Program-made: the position numbers and the translations under genes
Shown here: piece after piece, positions 25,118-33,203 of the stretch
How positions within the stretch are numbered: position 1 is the stretch's first letter
How the letters are laid out: every line of letters begins with the position of its first letter
The notes under the pieces: generated by a model
Database searches by the model: none
Seen by the model: only the letters and a program-made list of their open reading frames with translations
Told to the model about the DNA's origin: nothing
DNA from: Acidimicrobiaceae bacterium
GTDB lineage: Bacteria > Actinomycetota > Acidimicrobiia > Acidimicrobiales > Aldehydirespiratoraceae
DNA: 64,000 nucleotides
Assembly (NCBI GenBank): GCA_016845585.1
Contig: JAERSO010000036.1
Coordinates: forward strand, 1-64,000
Direction of reading: 5' to 3'

Positions 25118-26047
25118 CTAGGGGAGCCTTGTGGTGATCCAGGTGGCGATTTCGGACATGGAGGCTCGGGCTTCGGGGAGCTCGCGGTAGAACTCGAAGA
25201 CGTGCCACATGCCTTCCCAGACTCGGAGGGTGACGTCGACGCCGTCGCTTCGCATCGCCGAGGAGACCCGCACGCAGTCCGACAACAGAAGGTCCCGTGT
25301 CCCGGTCGAGATGAACGTCGGCGGGAAGCCGGTGAAGTCGCCGTGAACGGGGGAGACGAGCGGATCGTCGGCGGGCCGGTCGCCTCGGTATCCGTTCGCC
25401 ATCTGGAGGAGGACGCCCTCGCTCAACGGCAAACTGGGGTCGCGGTTGGTGAGATGGCTGTCGCCGGTGTAACCGAGATCGGACCATGGCGACAAGAGCG
25501 CGAGGCCAGCAGGAAGCGCGAGTCCCTCATCGCGCGCGGCCAGCATTGTGGCGAGCGCGAGATTGCCGCCGGCGGACTCGCCCGCGACCATGATCCGGTC
25601 GGCCGAGTAGTCGGCGAGCACGCCCCGGTAGGCAGTGAGCGCGACATCGAGTGCCGCTGGGAACGGTGACTCCGGACTGAGTGGGTACCGGGGCGCAACG
25701 ACCCGGCCGCCCAGACCTGCGGCCATCGGGGCGGTGACCACGATGTCCTCTTCGGGGGAACCGACAACGTGTCCGCCGCCGAAGAAGTACAGCACCACGA
25801 CGTCGCGCCGGTCGCCGCCCGTGATCTCGGAACAGGCGACCCCGGCGATGTCGATGTCGCGCTCGCCCACGTCGAACTCGGCTCGTGCCGCCGCCATTGC
25901 CGGGGCGTAGCCGGCTCGGGTCTCGGAGCGAATGCGCTCGGCGTTCTCCGGGGTCACCAGCTCACGCGGTGATGGCGGATTGGCGTCCAGCCACGCCCGG
26001 GCCTCGGCGCTGATGCCGGTGCGAGGGAACTCGGCGGGGGAGTTCAT
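25118..26047 (-). CDS. Alpha/beta hydrolase, hormone-sensitive lipase family
   Basis: 309-residue esterase/lipase. Nucleophile Ser158 in AGESAGG, acid Asp in GTRDLLLSD and His in MWHVFEFY. The oxyanion-hole motif is FFGGGH where the family has HGGG, so the conserved His is Phe here, which is odd. ATG 26047 is chosen; the open frame extending to 27220 is antisense to thrH and not supported. It starts back-to-back with thrH and ends against REP copy C. Confidence 0.85.
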   Translation of the reverse strand: MNSPAEFPRTGISAEARAWLDANPPSPRELVTPENAERIRSETRAGYAPAMAAARAEFDVGERDIDIAGVACSEITGGDRRDVVVLYFFGGGHVVGSPEEDIVVTAPMAAGLGGRVVAPRYPLSPESPFPAALDVALTAYRGVLADYSADRIMVAGESAGGNLALATMLAARDEGLALPAGLALLSPWSDLGYTGDSHLTNRDPSLPLSEGVLLQMANGYRGDRPADDPLVSPVHGDFTGFPPTFISTGTRDLLLSDCVRVSSAMRSDGVDVTLRVWEGMWHVFEFYRELPEARASMSEIATWITTRLP

Positions 26048-26058
26048 GGCGTAAGCAT

Positions 26059-26064
26059 TACCAT
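26059..26064 (+). promoter_or_regulatory. -10 hexamer TACCAT before thrH
   Basis: TACCAT ends 7 bases before ATG 26072, consistent with a leaderless transcript. It overlaps a possible minus-strand hexamer (TAATGC) for the hydrolase gene 24 bases away. Confidence 0.45.
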
Positions 26065-26071
26065 TTGACCG

Positions 26072-26695
26072 ATGCGGCCGCAGAAACTCGTGACCCTCGA
26101 CGTGGAGGGCGTCCTCATTCCCGAGGTGTGGATCAACCTCGCCCGACGCACCGGGATCGATGCGCTGGTGGTCACCACCCGCGACGAGCCGGACTACGAC
26201 CGACTCATGCAGAAGCGGCTGTCGATCCTCGACGAGCACGGCGTCAACATGAGCGACCTCCGTGCGGTTCTCGCCGAGATGGGCCCCCTCGACGGAGCTC
26301 GCGAGTTCCTCGACTCCCTCCGAGCCGACTACCAGGTCGTGCTCCTCAGCGACACGTTCGAGCAGTTCGCGGCCCCGCTCATGAGCCAACTCGGTCAACC
26401 CGCGATCCTGTGTCACCAGCTGCAGGTCACCGACGATCACATCGTCGACTACGTGCTGCGTATCGATGACCACAAGCGTCGTTCGGTCCAGGCGTTCCAG
26501 GCGCTCAACTATCAGGTGGTGTCGGCCGGCGACTCCTACAACGACCTGTCGATGCTTCGGGCCGCTGATGCCGGCGCGCTCTTCATGGCCCCAGCGAACG
26601 TCATCGCCGAGAACGCGGACCTGCCGTCGTTCGCCGATTACGACGATCTTCGGGCGTGGATCGATTCGGCCGACCCAAGCCCCTCTGCTACCTGA
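26072..26695 (+). CDS. thrH: ThrH-type phosphoserine phosphatase/homoserine phosphotransferase
   Basis: HAD-superfamily protein of 207 residues. It follows ThrH closely: the nucleophile loop TLDVEGVLIPEVW (Asp10, with Glu12 in place of the second Asp), RTGIDALVVTTRDEPDYD, VVLLSDTFEQF and the Mg-binding AGDSYNDLSML. In Pseudomonas ThrH dephosphorylates phosphoserine and can move the phosphate to homoserine, linking serine and threonine synthesis. It converges on the TrpB-like gene with REP copy D between them. Confidence 0.9.
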   Translation: MRPQKLVTLDVEGVLIPEVWINLARRTGIDALVVTTRDEPDYDRLMQKRLSILDEHGVNMSDLRAVLAEMGPLDGAREFLDSLRADYQVVLLSDTFEQFAAPLMSQLGQPAILCHQLQVTDDHIVDYVLRIDDHKRRSVQAFQALNYQVVSAGDSYNDLSMLRAADAGALFMAPANVIAENADLPSFADYDDLRAWIDSADPSPSAT

Positions 26696-26702
26696 CCGGA
26701 TC

Positions 26703-26745
26703 TGACCTGTCCCAACGGGACAGGGGTCTGACCCCAGTGTCCCAA
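26703..26745 (-). repeat. REP-like double hairpin, copy D
   Basis: TGACCTGTCCC-AAC-GGGACAGG, then GGGGTCTGACCCC and AGTGTCCCAA, ending exactly at the CTA (TAG stop) of the TrpB-like gene. It lies between converging genes and could act as a two-way terminator. Confidence 0.85.
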
Positions 26746-28113
26746 CTAGGCGCCGAGGACGGGGACCTGGGACATGGCGTCGGCGATGGCGTCGTCGCTG
26801 AGGTCGTAGTCGACCATTTCGCCGGAGAGGAAGTGCTCGTAGGCGGCGAGGTCGAGGTGACCGTGGCCGCACAGGGCAGTGAGGATCGTCTTCTCCTCGC
26901 CGGATTCCTTGCAGGCCATCGCCTCGCGGATCGCGGCAGCGATCGCGTGAGTCGGCTCGGGTGCCGGCACGATGCCTTCTGACCGAGCGAACTGCAACGC
27001 AGCCGTGAAGCACTCCGTCTGGCCGATGGCCTGGGCCTCGACGAGACCGGTCTCGTAGAGATGCGAGACGAGCGGCGACATGCCGTGGTAGCGCAGGCCG
27101 CCGGCATGGATCGGGTCGGGCACGAAGGCGTGACCGAGCGTGTGCATCTTCACCAGCGGCGTCATGCCGGCGGTGTCGCCGAAGTCGTAGCGATACTCGC
27201 CCTTGCTCAGCGACGGGCACGCAGCCGGCTCGACGCAGCGAATCGTCGGATTCATCCGTCCCGCCAGCTTCTCACGCAGGAACGGGAAGCTGAGGCCACC
27301 GAAGTTGGAGCCTCCGCCGGTGCACCCGACCAGCACGTCGGGCGTCTCGCCGACCTTGGCGAGCTGGAGCAATGCCTCTTCGCCGATGATGGTCTGGTGC
27401 AACAGCACGTGGTTGAGCACGGAGCCGAGGGCGTAGCGGGTGTTCGGATCCTCGACCGCCATCGACACGGCTTCGGAGATGGCGATGCCGAGGCTGCCGT
27501 TGTGGTTTGGATCCTGGGCGAGCAGGGAGCGACCGAACTCGGTGACGTCGCTCGGGGACGGGTGCACGGTTGCGCCCCAGATCTCCATCATGGTCTTGCG
27601 GTACGGCTTGGCCCGATACGAGGCCGCCACCTGCCAGACCTCGCATTCGATGCCGTACTGCGCCGTGGCGAAGGCGAGTGACGAGCCCCACTGGCCGGCG
27701 CCGGTCTCGGTCGTCAGCTTCGTGATGCCTTCTTGGTGGTTGTAGTACGCCTGCGGCACGGAGGTGTTCGGCTTGTGCGAACCGGCCGGGCTCACGCCCT
27801 CGTACTTGTAGAAGATCTTGGCCGGTGTATCCAGCAACTGCTCGAGGCGGCGAGCACGGAACAGCGGGCTCGGCCGCCAGAGCTTGTAGACGTCGATGAC
27901 CCCGCCGGGGATGTCGATGTACGACTCACCGGAGACCTCCTGCATGATCAGCGCCATGGGGAACAGCGGAGCGAGGTCGTCGGGACCGATCGGCTCGTGG
28001 GTGCCCGGATGCAGAGGAGGGGGCGGCGGCGACGGCAGGTCCGGGATGACGTTGTACCACTGGGTGGGCATCTCGGATTCTTCCAGCAGAACCTTGCTGT
28101 AGCCAGCGGCCAT
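26746..28113 (-). CDS. TrpB2-type tryptophan synthase beta chain (TrpB-like PLP enzyme)
   Basis: 455 residues from ATG 28113. It belongs to the TrpB2 branch: extended N-terminus with VIPDLPSPPPPPLHP, YKYEGVSPAGSHKPNTS with the PLP Lys114, AGQWGSSLAFA, and the phosphate-binding GCTGGGSNFGG. TrpB2 enzymes make tryptophan from indole or phospho-serine, often without a TrpA partner; no trpA is nearby. TAG stop abuts REP copy D. REP copy E lies about 55 bases upstream of its start. Confidence 0.9.
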   Translation of the reverse strand: MAAGYSKVLLEESEMPTQWYNVIPDLPSPPPPPLHPGTHEPIGPDDLAPLFPMALIMQEVSGESYIDIPGGVIDVYKLWRPSPLFRARRLEQLLDTPAKIFYKYEGVSPAGSHKPNTSVPQAYYNHQEGITKLTTETGAGQWGSSLAFATAQYGIECEVWQVAASYRAKPYRKTMMEIWGATVHPSPSDVTEFGRSLLAQDPNHNGSLGIAISEAVSMAVEDPNTRYALGSVLNHVLLHQTIIGEEALLQLAKVGETPDVLVGCTGGGSNFGGLSFPFLREKLAGRMNPTIRCVEPAACPSLSKGEYRYDFGDTAGMTPLVKMHTLGHAFVPDPIHAGGLRYHGMSPLVSHLYETGLVEAQAIGQTECFTAALQFARSEGIVPAPEPTHAIAAAIREAMACKESGEEKTILTALCGHGHLDLAAYEHFLSGEMVDYDLSDDAIADAMSQVPVLGA

Positions 28114-28169
28114 CTGTGTCCCCTTCGACGTGTTGGTGGAGACGCAACTGTACACCACGGTCGCCGGCC

Positions 28170-28214
28170 TGACCTGTCCCCAACGGGACAGGGGTCTGAC
28201 CCCAGCGTCCGAAC
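28170..28214 (-). repeat. REP-like double hairpin, copy E
   Basis: TGACCTGTCCC-CAAC-GGGACAGG, then GGGGTCTGACCCC and AGCGTCCGAAC, ending at the TCA (TGA stop) of the SDR gene. Its outer part matches copy A almost exactly in reverse. Confidence 0.85.
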
Positions 28215-29072
28215 TCAGTCGAGAAGGGTGAAGAAGTCGTCTTCGTAGGCGGTCTCGGGGTTGGCTCGGACTTTCTCGTCGAGCTCGATCGCGTCGTCGC
28301 CGACGAGGATGCGCCACCGGTTGGCGCGCACGCCATCGAGGATGATCGTCGCCGCTTCCGCTGCGGTCATGGGTGCGGCTTGCTCGAACATCTCCTGCGC
28401 GGCGATCAGGAACTCGGCTTCCTCCGGTGTCGGTTCACCGACCTGGGCGCGCATCGTGTTGCGCACGATCCCCGTGCTGATGTGGCCCGGCATGACGACG
28501 GCGGCCTTCACATGCGGCGCGTTGATCCGTAGGTCGGTCATCAACGCCTCGGTGAACCCCTTCACTGCGAACTTCGCTGCCGAATAGGCGGTGTGGGGGC
28601 GGTCCGGACCGATGCTCGCGTAGAAGCCGTTCACGCTGCTCGTGTTCACGACGTAGCCCTCGGTGGACGCCGCAAGCAGCGGCAGGAAGACTCGACAGCC
28701 GAGATAGACGCCGTTCCAGGTCACATCGAACGTGCGCTCCCACGACTCACGGCTCGCAGTGAACATGCTCCCGCCGCCGGCGATACCGGCGTTGTTGAAG
28801 AGCAGATTGACATGGTCGGTGTCGAAGGCGTCGCACACGGCATCGCGCAGCGTTTCGAGGTCCGACTCGCTGGAGACGTCGGCTCGGTGGATGATCACCT
28901 CGGCATCCGGGTGGTCGTCGGCAACCAGGGCGACTGTCTCCTCGAGCCCCTCCATGGAAAGGTCGCACGCCGCGACCCGAGCACCCTCGGATGCCAGCTG
29001 CCGGACGATCTCGCGGCCCATTCCCGATCCGCCACCAGTGACGACGGCGATCTTGTCGGTGAAGTCGTCCAT
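28215..29072 (-). CDS. Short-chain dehydrogenase/reductase
   Basis: 285-residue SDR. TGGGSGMG at about 12-19, NNAG near 95, TSSVNGFYA with the catalytic Ser, and the Tyr-Lys pair in TAYSAAKFAVKG. An Asp after the second strand (ACDLS) suggests NAD(H). Its ATG shares one base with the TGA of the upstream P450 (TGATG), so the pair is translationally coupled and probably acts on the same substrate, for instance oxidising the alcohol produced by hydroxylation. Confidence 0.9.
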   Translation of the reverse strand: MDDFTDKIAVVTGGGSGMGREIVRQLASEGARVAACDLSMEGLEETVALVADDHPDAEVIIHRADVSSESDLETLRDAVCDAFDTDHVNLLFNNAGIAGGGSMFTASRESWERTFDVTWNGVYLGCRVFLPLLAASTEGYVVNTSSVNGFYASIGPDRPHTAYSAAKFAVKGFTEALMTDLRINAPHVKAAVVMPGHISTGIVRNTMRAQVGEPTPEEAEFLIAAQEMFEQAAPMTAAEAATIILDGVRANRWRILVGDDAIELDEKVRANPETAYEDDFFTLLD

Positions 29073-30328
29073 CAGGCCCAATTCACCTTCACGGGAAGGG
29101 TCTTGTAGCCGTGGACGAAGCTGCTGGCGGTGTGGGTCGGCTCGCCGGCCGGTTCGATCGAGTCGATGCGCTCGATCATCTGCTCGAGCAGGGCAGTGAT
29201 CGACGCCTTCGCGAGGTGGGCGCCGAGGCAGTAGTGCTCGGCCCACCCGAAGCCCAGGTGGCGGTTGTGTTCGCGGCCGACATCGAACCGATCCGGATCC
29301 TCGAACACCTCCTCGTCCCGGTTGGCGGCACCGTAGAACATGCAGACGCGATCACCCTTCTTGATGAGCACGTCGTCGAGTTGGTAGTCCTCGATCGCGG
29401 TTCGCTTCATGTAGTTGACCGGTGCTGACCAACGCACGATCTCGTCGACGGCGGTCTTGAGCAGGGACGGGTCGGCCTTCAGCCGGGCGAACTCGTCGGG
29501 GTTCTCGAGGAAGGCACCCATCGCACCCGAGAGCGAGTGGCGGGTGGTGTCGTGGCCGGCGTTGAAGACGATCAGGTAGTACCCGAGCGTCTCGACGAGG
29601 CCCATCGGCTCCCCACTCTCGAGTGTGGCGTTCGCCAACAGGGTGGCGAGATCGTCCTGCGGGTTGGCGCGACGGTCCTCGATGATGGCGTTGAACATTT
29701 CGTAGAACTGGAGTCCGAGGAGGTCCGCGGCTGCTTGGCGGTCGTCGCCGGGCGGGCCGAGTTCGGGGTCGTCGAACGCGAAGAGTTGTGAGGTGAGTTC
29801 GAGGAGTCGGTCCTCGTCCTCCGGCGGGACTCCCAGGATCGTGCACAACACACGCAACGGGTGCCGTTGAGCGGCCTCCGCCACGAAGTCGACCGGCTCG
29901 GAGCCGAACGAGCTCAGTTGGTCGATCACCATCCTGGCGGTGTCGTTCACGATCTCGTCGAGGCGCTCGATGCCGCGAGGCGTGAAGAAGCCGCTGGCGA
30001 CCTTGCGGAACTCTCGGTGGTCAGGGGGATCCATCTGGATGATCACCCGCATCGAGTTGAACGGATTGTCCTCGCGATCGAAGTCCTGGTCCTCGCTGAA
30101 GAGCACGATGTTGCCGACCTCGCTCGAGAAGACGTCGGGTCGAGCGGAGATCTCGGTGATGTGGCGGTGACGGGTGATCGCCCAGAAGTTCTCGAGCTCG
30201 TCGACGTCGGTCCAGTGGATCGGGTCGTTGGCGCGGAGCCAACCCCATTCGGCGAACGGGAAGCTCTGATCGCCGTATGCCTTCGCCGTGATGATCGCTT
30301 CGTCTATGGCCGGTGGGGTGGTGGTCAT
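29072..30328 (-). CDS. Cytochrome P450
   Basis: 418 residues, soluble bacterial P450. I-helix FNAGHDTTRH with the acid-Thr pair, ExxR in DEIVRW, the PERF-like DPDRFDVGRE, and the haem loop GFGWAEHYCLGAHLA with axial Cys367. The sequence style is like CYP125/CYP142/CYP124 relatives that hydroxylate sterol or branched lipid tails, inferred only. First gene of the operon with an SDR; ferredoxin partners are not in the window. Confidence 0.92.
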   Translation of the reverse strand: MTTTPPAIDEAIITAKAYGDQSFPFAEWGWLRANDPIHWTDVDELENFWAITRHRHITEISARPDVFSSEVGNIVLFSEDQDFDREDNPFNSMRVIIQMDPPDHREFRKVASGFFTPRGIERLDEIVNDTARMVIDQLSSFGSEPVDFVAEAAQRHPLRVLCTILGVPPEDEDRLLELTSQLFAFDDPELGPPGDDRQAAADLLGLQFYEMFNAIIEDRRANPQDDLATLLANATLESGEPMGLVETLGYYLIVFNAGHDTTRHSLSGAMGAFLENPDEFARLKADPSLLKTAVDEIVRWSAPVNYMKRTAIEDYQLDDVLIKKGDRVCMFYGAANRDEEVFEDPDRFDVGREHNRHLGFGWAEHYCLGAHLAKASITALLEQMIERIDSIEPAGEPTHTASSFVHGYKTLPVKVNWA

Positions 30329-30447
30329 GGCGCAAGCCTAGAACGCCGGCCGGTGATCCAGAAAAACCGGCGGGAGGCGTGTGATTCCACCCTGGACTTC
30401 GTCTAAGGTCCGAGTCTCTCCACCCAACCAGAACAGGGAATCTTTCT

Positions 30448-31362
30448 ATGGCAACTTCGCAGCCCGCGATCCTCGGGGATCTCCAGAAGTACCAGTGGTA
30501 CGTCCACATGAGCCGCACCGAAGGTGCCGACCTCGGCGCCATCAAGGCCGCGCTCAAGGCCGGTCAGGCTGATGCCGCCGCCCAGGGCGTCAACCTCTGC
30601 CTCCTCGTCGGTCCGTCGCTGGCCGCCGATCTCGGCATCGAGACCGACGGCGACTTTCAGGACTACCCGGGCTACGAGTCGCCCGACGGCTCCAAGGTCG
30701 CCAAGGGCACCCAGGAGGAGCTCCTTGTCTGGTTGCACCACGCGGACAAGGATCTGATCTGGGAGGTCCAGCACACCATGCGCCGCGCCCTCGCCGGTCA
30801 CATGTCGGTCGCTCGGGAGACCCCGTGCTTCATCTACAAGAACAGCCTCGACCTCACCGGCCACATCGACGGCACCGGTAACCCGGCGCCCGAGGACCAG
30901 CAGGACCGCGGCATCATCGCCGACGGCGAGGCGGGCGAAGGCGGCTCGTACTGCATCGCCCAGCGCTGGGTCCACGACATGGACTACTGGGCATCGCTGA
31001 GCCTCGACGAGGAAGAGAACGTCTTCGGTCGGACGAAGGCCGACTCCACCAAGCTCGACGTCCAGGTTCCGCGCTCGCACCTCTCCCACGTGGAGCTGCG
31101 TGAGGGCGCCACCGCTGACGAGTCGACGCCGAAGCGCGGCGAGATGGTCCGTCGCTCGACCCCCTACGCCTTCCACGACGGCACGGTTGGCCTCTACTTC
31201 ATGGGCTTCTGCAAGACGCAGGCCCCGCTGCGGGAGCGCATGGAAGCCATGTACGGCCACAACGACCACGAGACCGATGCAATCACCGACTACTCGACAC
31301 CCGCGTCGGGTTCGTACTACTTCGCTCCGTCGGTCGAGGCACTGGCCGCGGCCCTCGGCTGA
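30448..31362 (+). CDS. Dyp-type peroxidase
   Basis: 304-residue haem peroxidase. GxxDG motif as GHIDGTGNP with the distal Asp141, proximal His at 211 or 214 (RSHLSHVEL) and the distal Arg in VRRSTPY. No Tat or Sec signal, so cytoplasmic, and no C-terminal encapsulin-targeting tail is evident. TAAGGT at 30404-30409 and an AGGGAA ribosome site give it an ordinary leadered promoter, unlike many neighbours. A strong hairpin terminator follows. Confidence 0.9.
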   Translation: MATSQPAILGDLQKYQWYVHMSRTEGADLGAIKAALKAGQADAAAQGVNLCLLVGPSLAADLGIETDGDFQDYPGYESPDGSKVAKGTQEELLVWLHHADKDLIWEVQHTMRRALAGHMSVARETPCFIYKNSLDLTGHIDGTGNPAPEDQQDRGIIADGEAGEGGSYCIAQRWVHDMDYWASLSLDEEENVFGRTKADSTKLDVQVPRSHLSHVELREGATADESTPKRGEMVRRSTPYAFHDGTVGLYFMGFCKTQAPLRERMEAMYGHNDHETDAITDYSTPASGSYYFAPSVEALAAALG

Positions 31363-31406
31363 GCAACTCCAGCCGCTCGCGGCTGAGCAGTACCGAATAC
31401 GTGAGG

Positions 31407-31430
31407 ACGGCGGCCCCTCGGGGCCGCCGT
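31407..31430 (+). terminator. GC-rich hairpin after Dyp peroxidase
   Basis: ACGGCGGCCCC (31407-31417) pairs perfectly with GGGGCCGCCGT (31420-31430), followed by TTTCG. It lies between the peroxidase and the convergent small membrane protein. Confidence 0.75.
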
Positions 31431-31443
31431 TTCGCGTCCTGGC

Positions 31444-31698
31444 CTAGTGGCCGTGCCCGGCCTGTTCCATCCGCCATTCGTGGAGGCCGTTACCGGCCAC
31501 GCCGCCGAACAGTGGGCTGGTCCAGAATCCGACCAGGGCGCCGACTCCGATCGCCGCCCAGGGGCCGTGCTCGGAAGCTGCGGCGTAGAAGAGACCGGCG
31601 GTGACGCCTCCGACGACGAGCATCGCGATGACGATCGCGAACGCGACGGTCTTCACGCGCCGGTTGTCGTCAGGGTCGAGCATGTCTTGTTCGGACAC
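31444..31698 (-). CDS. Small two-TM membrane protein
   Basis: 84 residues with a charged N-terminus, membrane segments at about 17-40 (VAFAIVIAMLVVGGVTAGLF) and 47-66, and a C-terminal HEWRMEQAGHGH. No family is recognised. Two ATG codons (31698 and 31683) are possible. Convergent with the Dyp gene. Confidence 0.6.
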   Translation of the reverse strand: MSEQDMLDPDDNRRVKTVAFAIVIAMLVVGGVTAGLFYAAASEHGPWAAIGVGALVGFWTSPLFGGVAGNGLHEWRMEQAGHGH

Positions 31699-31801
31699 GG
31701 GTCAGGCACCTCTGTTGGCGGTCAACGGTCAGGATGCGGATGACGCCCTGCGGTGATTAGGGTCGGAGGTCCCAACCTGTCGAGGAGCCGATCGGAGGGA
31801 C

Positions 31802-32659
31802 ATGTCCATCGGTGTGGGGTGCGCGATGTGGGCGAACCGCGACTGGGTCGGCAGTTATCTGCCGGCCGACACACGGTCGGGTGGCGAACTCGGGTCCTAC
31901 TCTCGAATCTGCACGGCGGTGGAAGGGAACACGACGTTCTACGCCACCCCTCCGGAGGCGACGGTTCAGCGATGGATGGATGCCGCCGCACCCGGCTTTC
32001 GGTTCGTGTTCAAACTCCCGCGCACGATCACCCATGAGCGACGACTGCGAGATGTGTCCTCGGACCTGGATGGGTTCCTTCGTGTGCTCCATCCGTTGTC
32101 GGAACGACTCGGGCCGATCTCGATTCAGCTCCCGGCGACGTTCTCGCCCCGGGACCTCGATGTGCTGCATGCGTTCGTCGTTGGCCTACCGGCCGACTTC
32201 GAGTGGGCGGTGGAGGTCAGGCACCCGGCATTCCACGCCGGCGGTGACAACGAACGAACGCTGAACGGCCTGCTCCACGAGCGTGGGCTCAACCGAGTCG
32301 TGTTCGATTCTCGGGCGATGTTCGCGGGTCCCTGCGAGACCGACGAGGAGCAGCGGGCATTCTCGGAGAAGCCGAGGCTCCCGGTCCGCGGCGTCGCCAC
32401 GGGGAGCCAGCCCGTTGTCCGGTTCATCGGCCAGCGCGACCTCGACGCCAATCGGGCGTTCTGGGCTCCATGGGTCGAGCGGGTGACGAAATGGCACGCT
32501 GCCGGGCGTCGGCCGATCGTGTTCCTGCACACGGCGGACAACGTCGATGCCCCCGCGCATGCCCGGGCGTTCCACGAGGAATGCCGAAGGATCGATGCCT
32601 CGATTCCGGCGCTTCCACCGCTCGTCGGGCTGTCCGACCAGCCCCGGCTGGAGTTGTAG
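31802..32659 (+). CDS. DUF72 (YecE-like) protein
   Basis: 285 residues with the TIM-barrel-like DUF72 pattern: VGCAMWANRDW at the start, EGNTTFYATPPEATVQRW, FVFKLPRTITHERRL, PISIQLPATF, WAVEVRHPAF and a late VVRFIGQRD. The molecular role of the family is not established. The start has a GGAGG ribosome site five bases upstream. TAGGGT at 31758 may be its -10. Confidence 0.88.
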   Translation: MSIGVGCAMWANRDWVGSYLPADTRSGGELGSYSRICTAVEGNTTFYATPPEATVQRWMDAAAPGFRFVFKLPRTITHERRLRDVSSDLDGFLRVLHPLSERLGPISIQLPATFSPRDLDVLHAFVVGLPADFEWAVEVRHPAFHAGGDNERTLNGLLHERGLNRVVFDSRAMFAGPCETDEEQRAFSEKPRLPVRGVATGSQPVVRFIGQRDLDANRAFWAPWVERVTKWHAAGRRPIVFLHTADNVDAPAHARAFHEECRRIDASIPALPPLVGLSDQPRLEL

Positions 32660-32721
32660 CCCCGCTCGTGGGCCATTCGCCCCATTTGCGGGCGTGCTCT
32701 CGACAAACGGGTGAGCGTCGT

Positions 32722-32727
32722 TACCAT
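32722..32727 (+). promoter_or_regulatory. -10 hexamer TACCAT
   Basis: Ends 7 bases before GTG 32735, the start preferred here for the following fragment rather than the upstream GTG 32711. Confidence 0.4.
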
Positions 32728-32734
32728 CGATGGT

Positions 32735-33203
32735 GTGACTCCCCCGAACCAGCGGCGCTGCGGCACCGGCATCGTGATCGCCGGCATGGCTGCGATTCCG
32801 TTCGTGACCGTCACGTTCGCGGCCACCATGGCCGACCTTGCGTCGACGTCCGGTTCACCACACGGCGTCGCCGGAATCCTGGCGCTCGTCGGCGGTCTGA
32901 TCATGGGCCTCCTGATCACCCGGGTGATCAGCGGTGTGCGCACCGGACTCGGTGTGGCACGCATCGCGCTCGAGCGCCTGGCCGACCAGATCGTCCGAGA
33001 CATCGGTCGTGTTCGCGACGCCGGACGACCCCTGGATGGTCGCGTTCACCGGCGGCGTCCCGCGCTGGCATTCGTGCCGGCGGAGATCGGACGTCGCGGG
33101 CCTCCTCGGCGATCGAGCTGAAGTACGCGCCGCTCCTGCGGCGGCGGTCTCGTTCGATTCGATCTGTAGGAGTTCTCTCATGTGTGAAATGACGGTGTCG
33201 TGA
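32735..33203 (+). pseudogene. Probable broken M56/M48-like metallopeptidase fragment
   Basis: From GTG 32735 one frame gives two membrane segments (IVIAGMAAIPFVTVTF and GILALVGGLIMGLLI) and a helix to about 33000. Beyond that the coding signal moves to another frame: VVFATPDDPWMVAFTGGVPR resembles the strand before the HExxH helix in M56/M48 peptidases, and this frame runs to a TGA at 33201-33203. The HExxH itself is not found. I read it as a frameshifted, shortened remnant; a genuine small membrane protein ending at 33121 is the alternative. The end overlaps the next gene's GTG. Confidence 0.4.

Noticed and set aside
26048-27220. N-terminal extension of the alpha/beta hydrolase to 700 residues
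   Set aside because: The extension is antisense to thrH and the TrpB-like gene and is Arg-rich nonsense; the family protein starts at 26047.
17109-28214. CRISPR array
   Set aside because: The repeats are kilobases apart with genes between them, palindromic over their whole length and without spacers; they fit REP elements.
30448-31362. Dyp peroxidase as encapsulin cargo
   Set aside because: No C-terminal targeting peptide is visible and no encapsulin shell gene is nearby.
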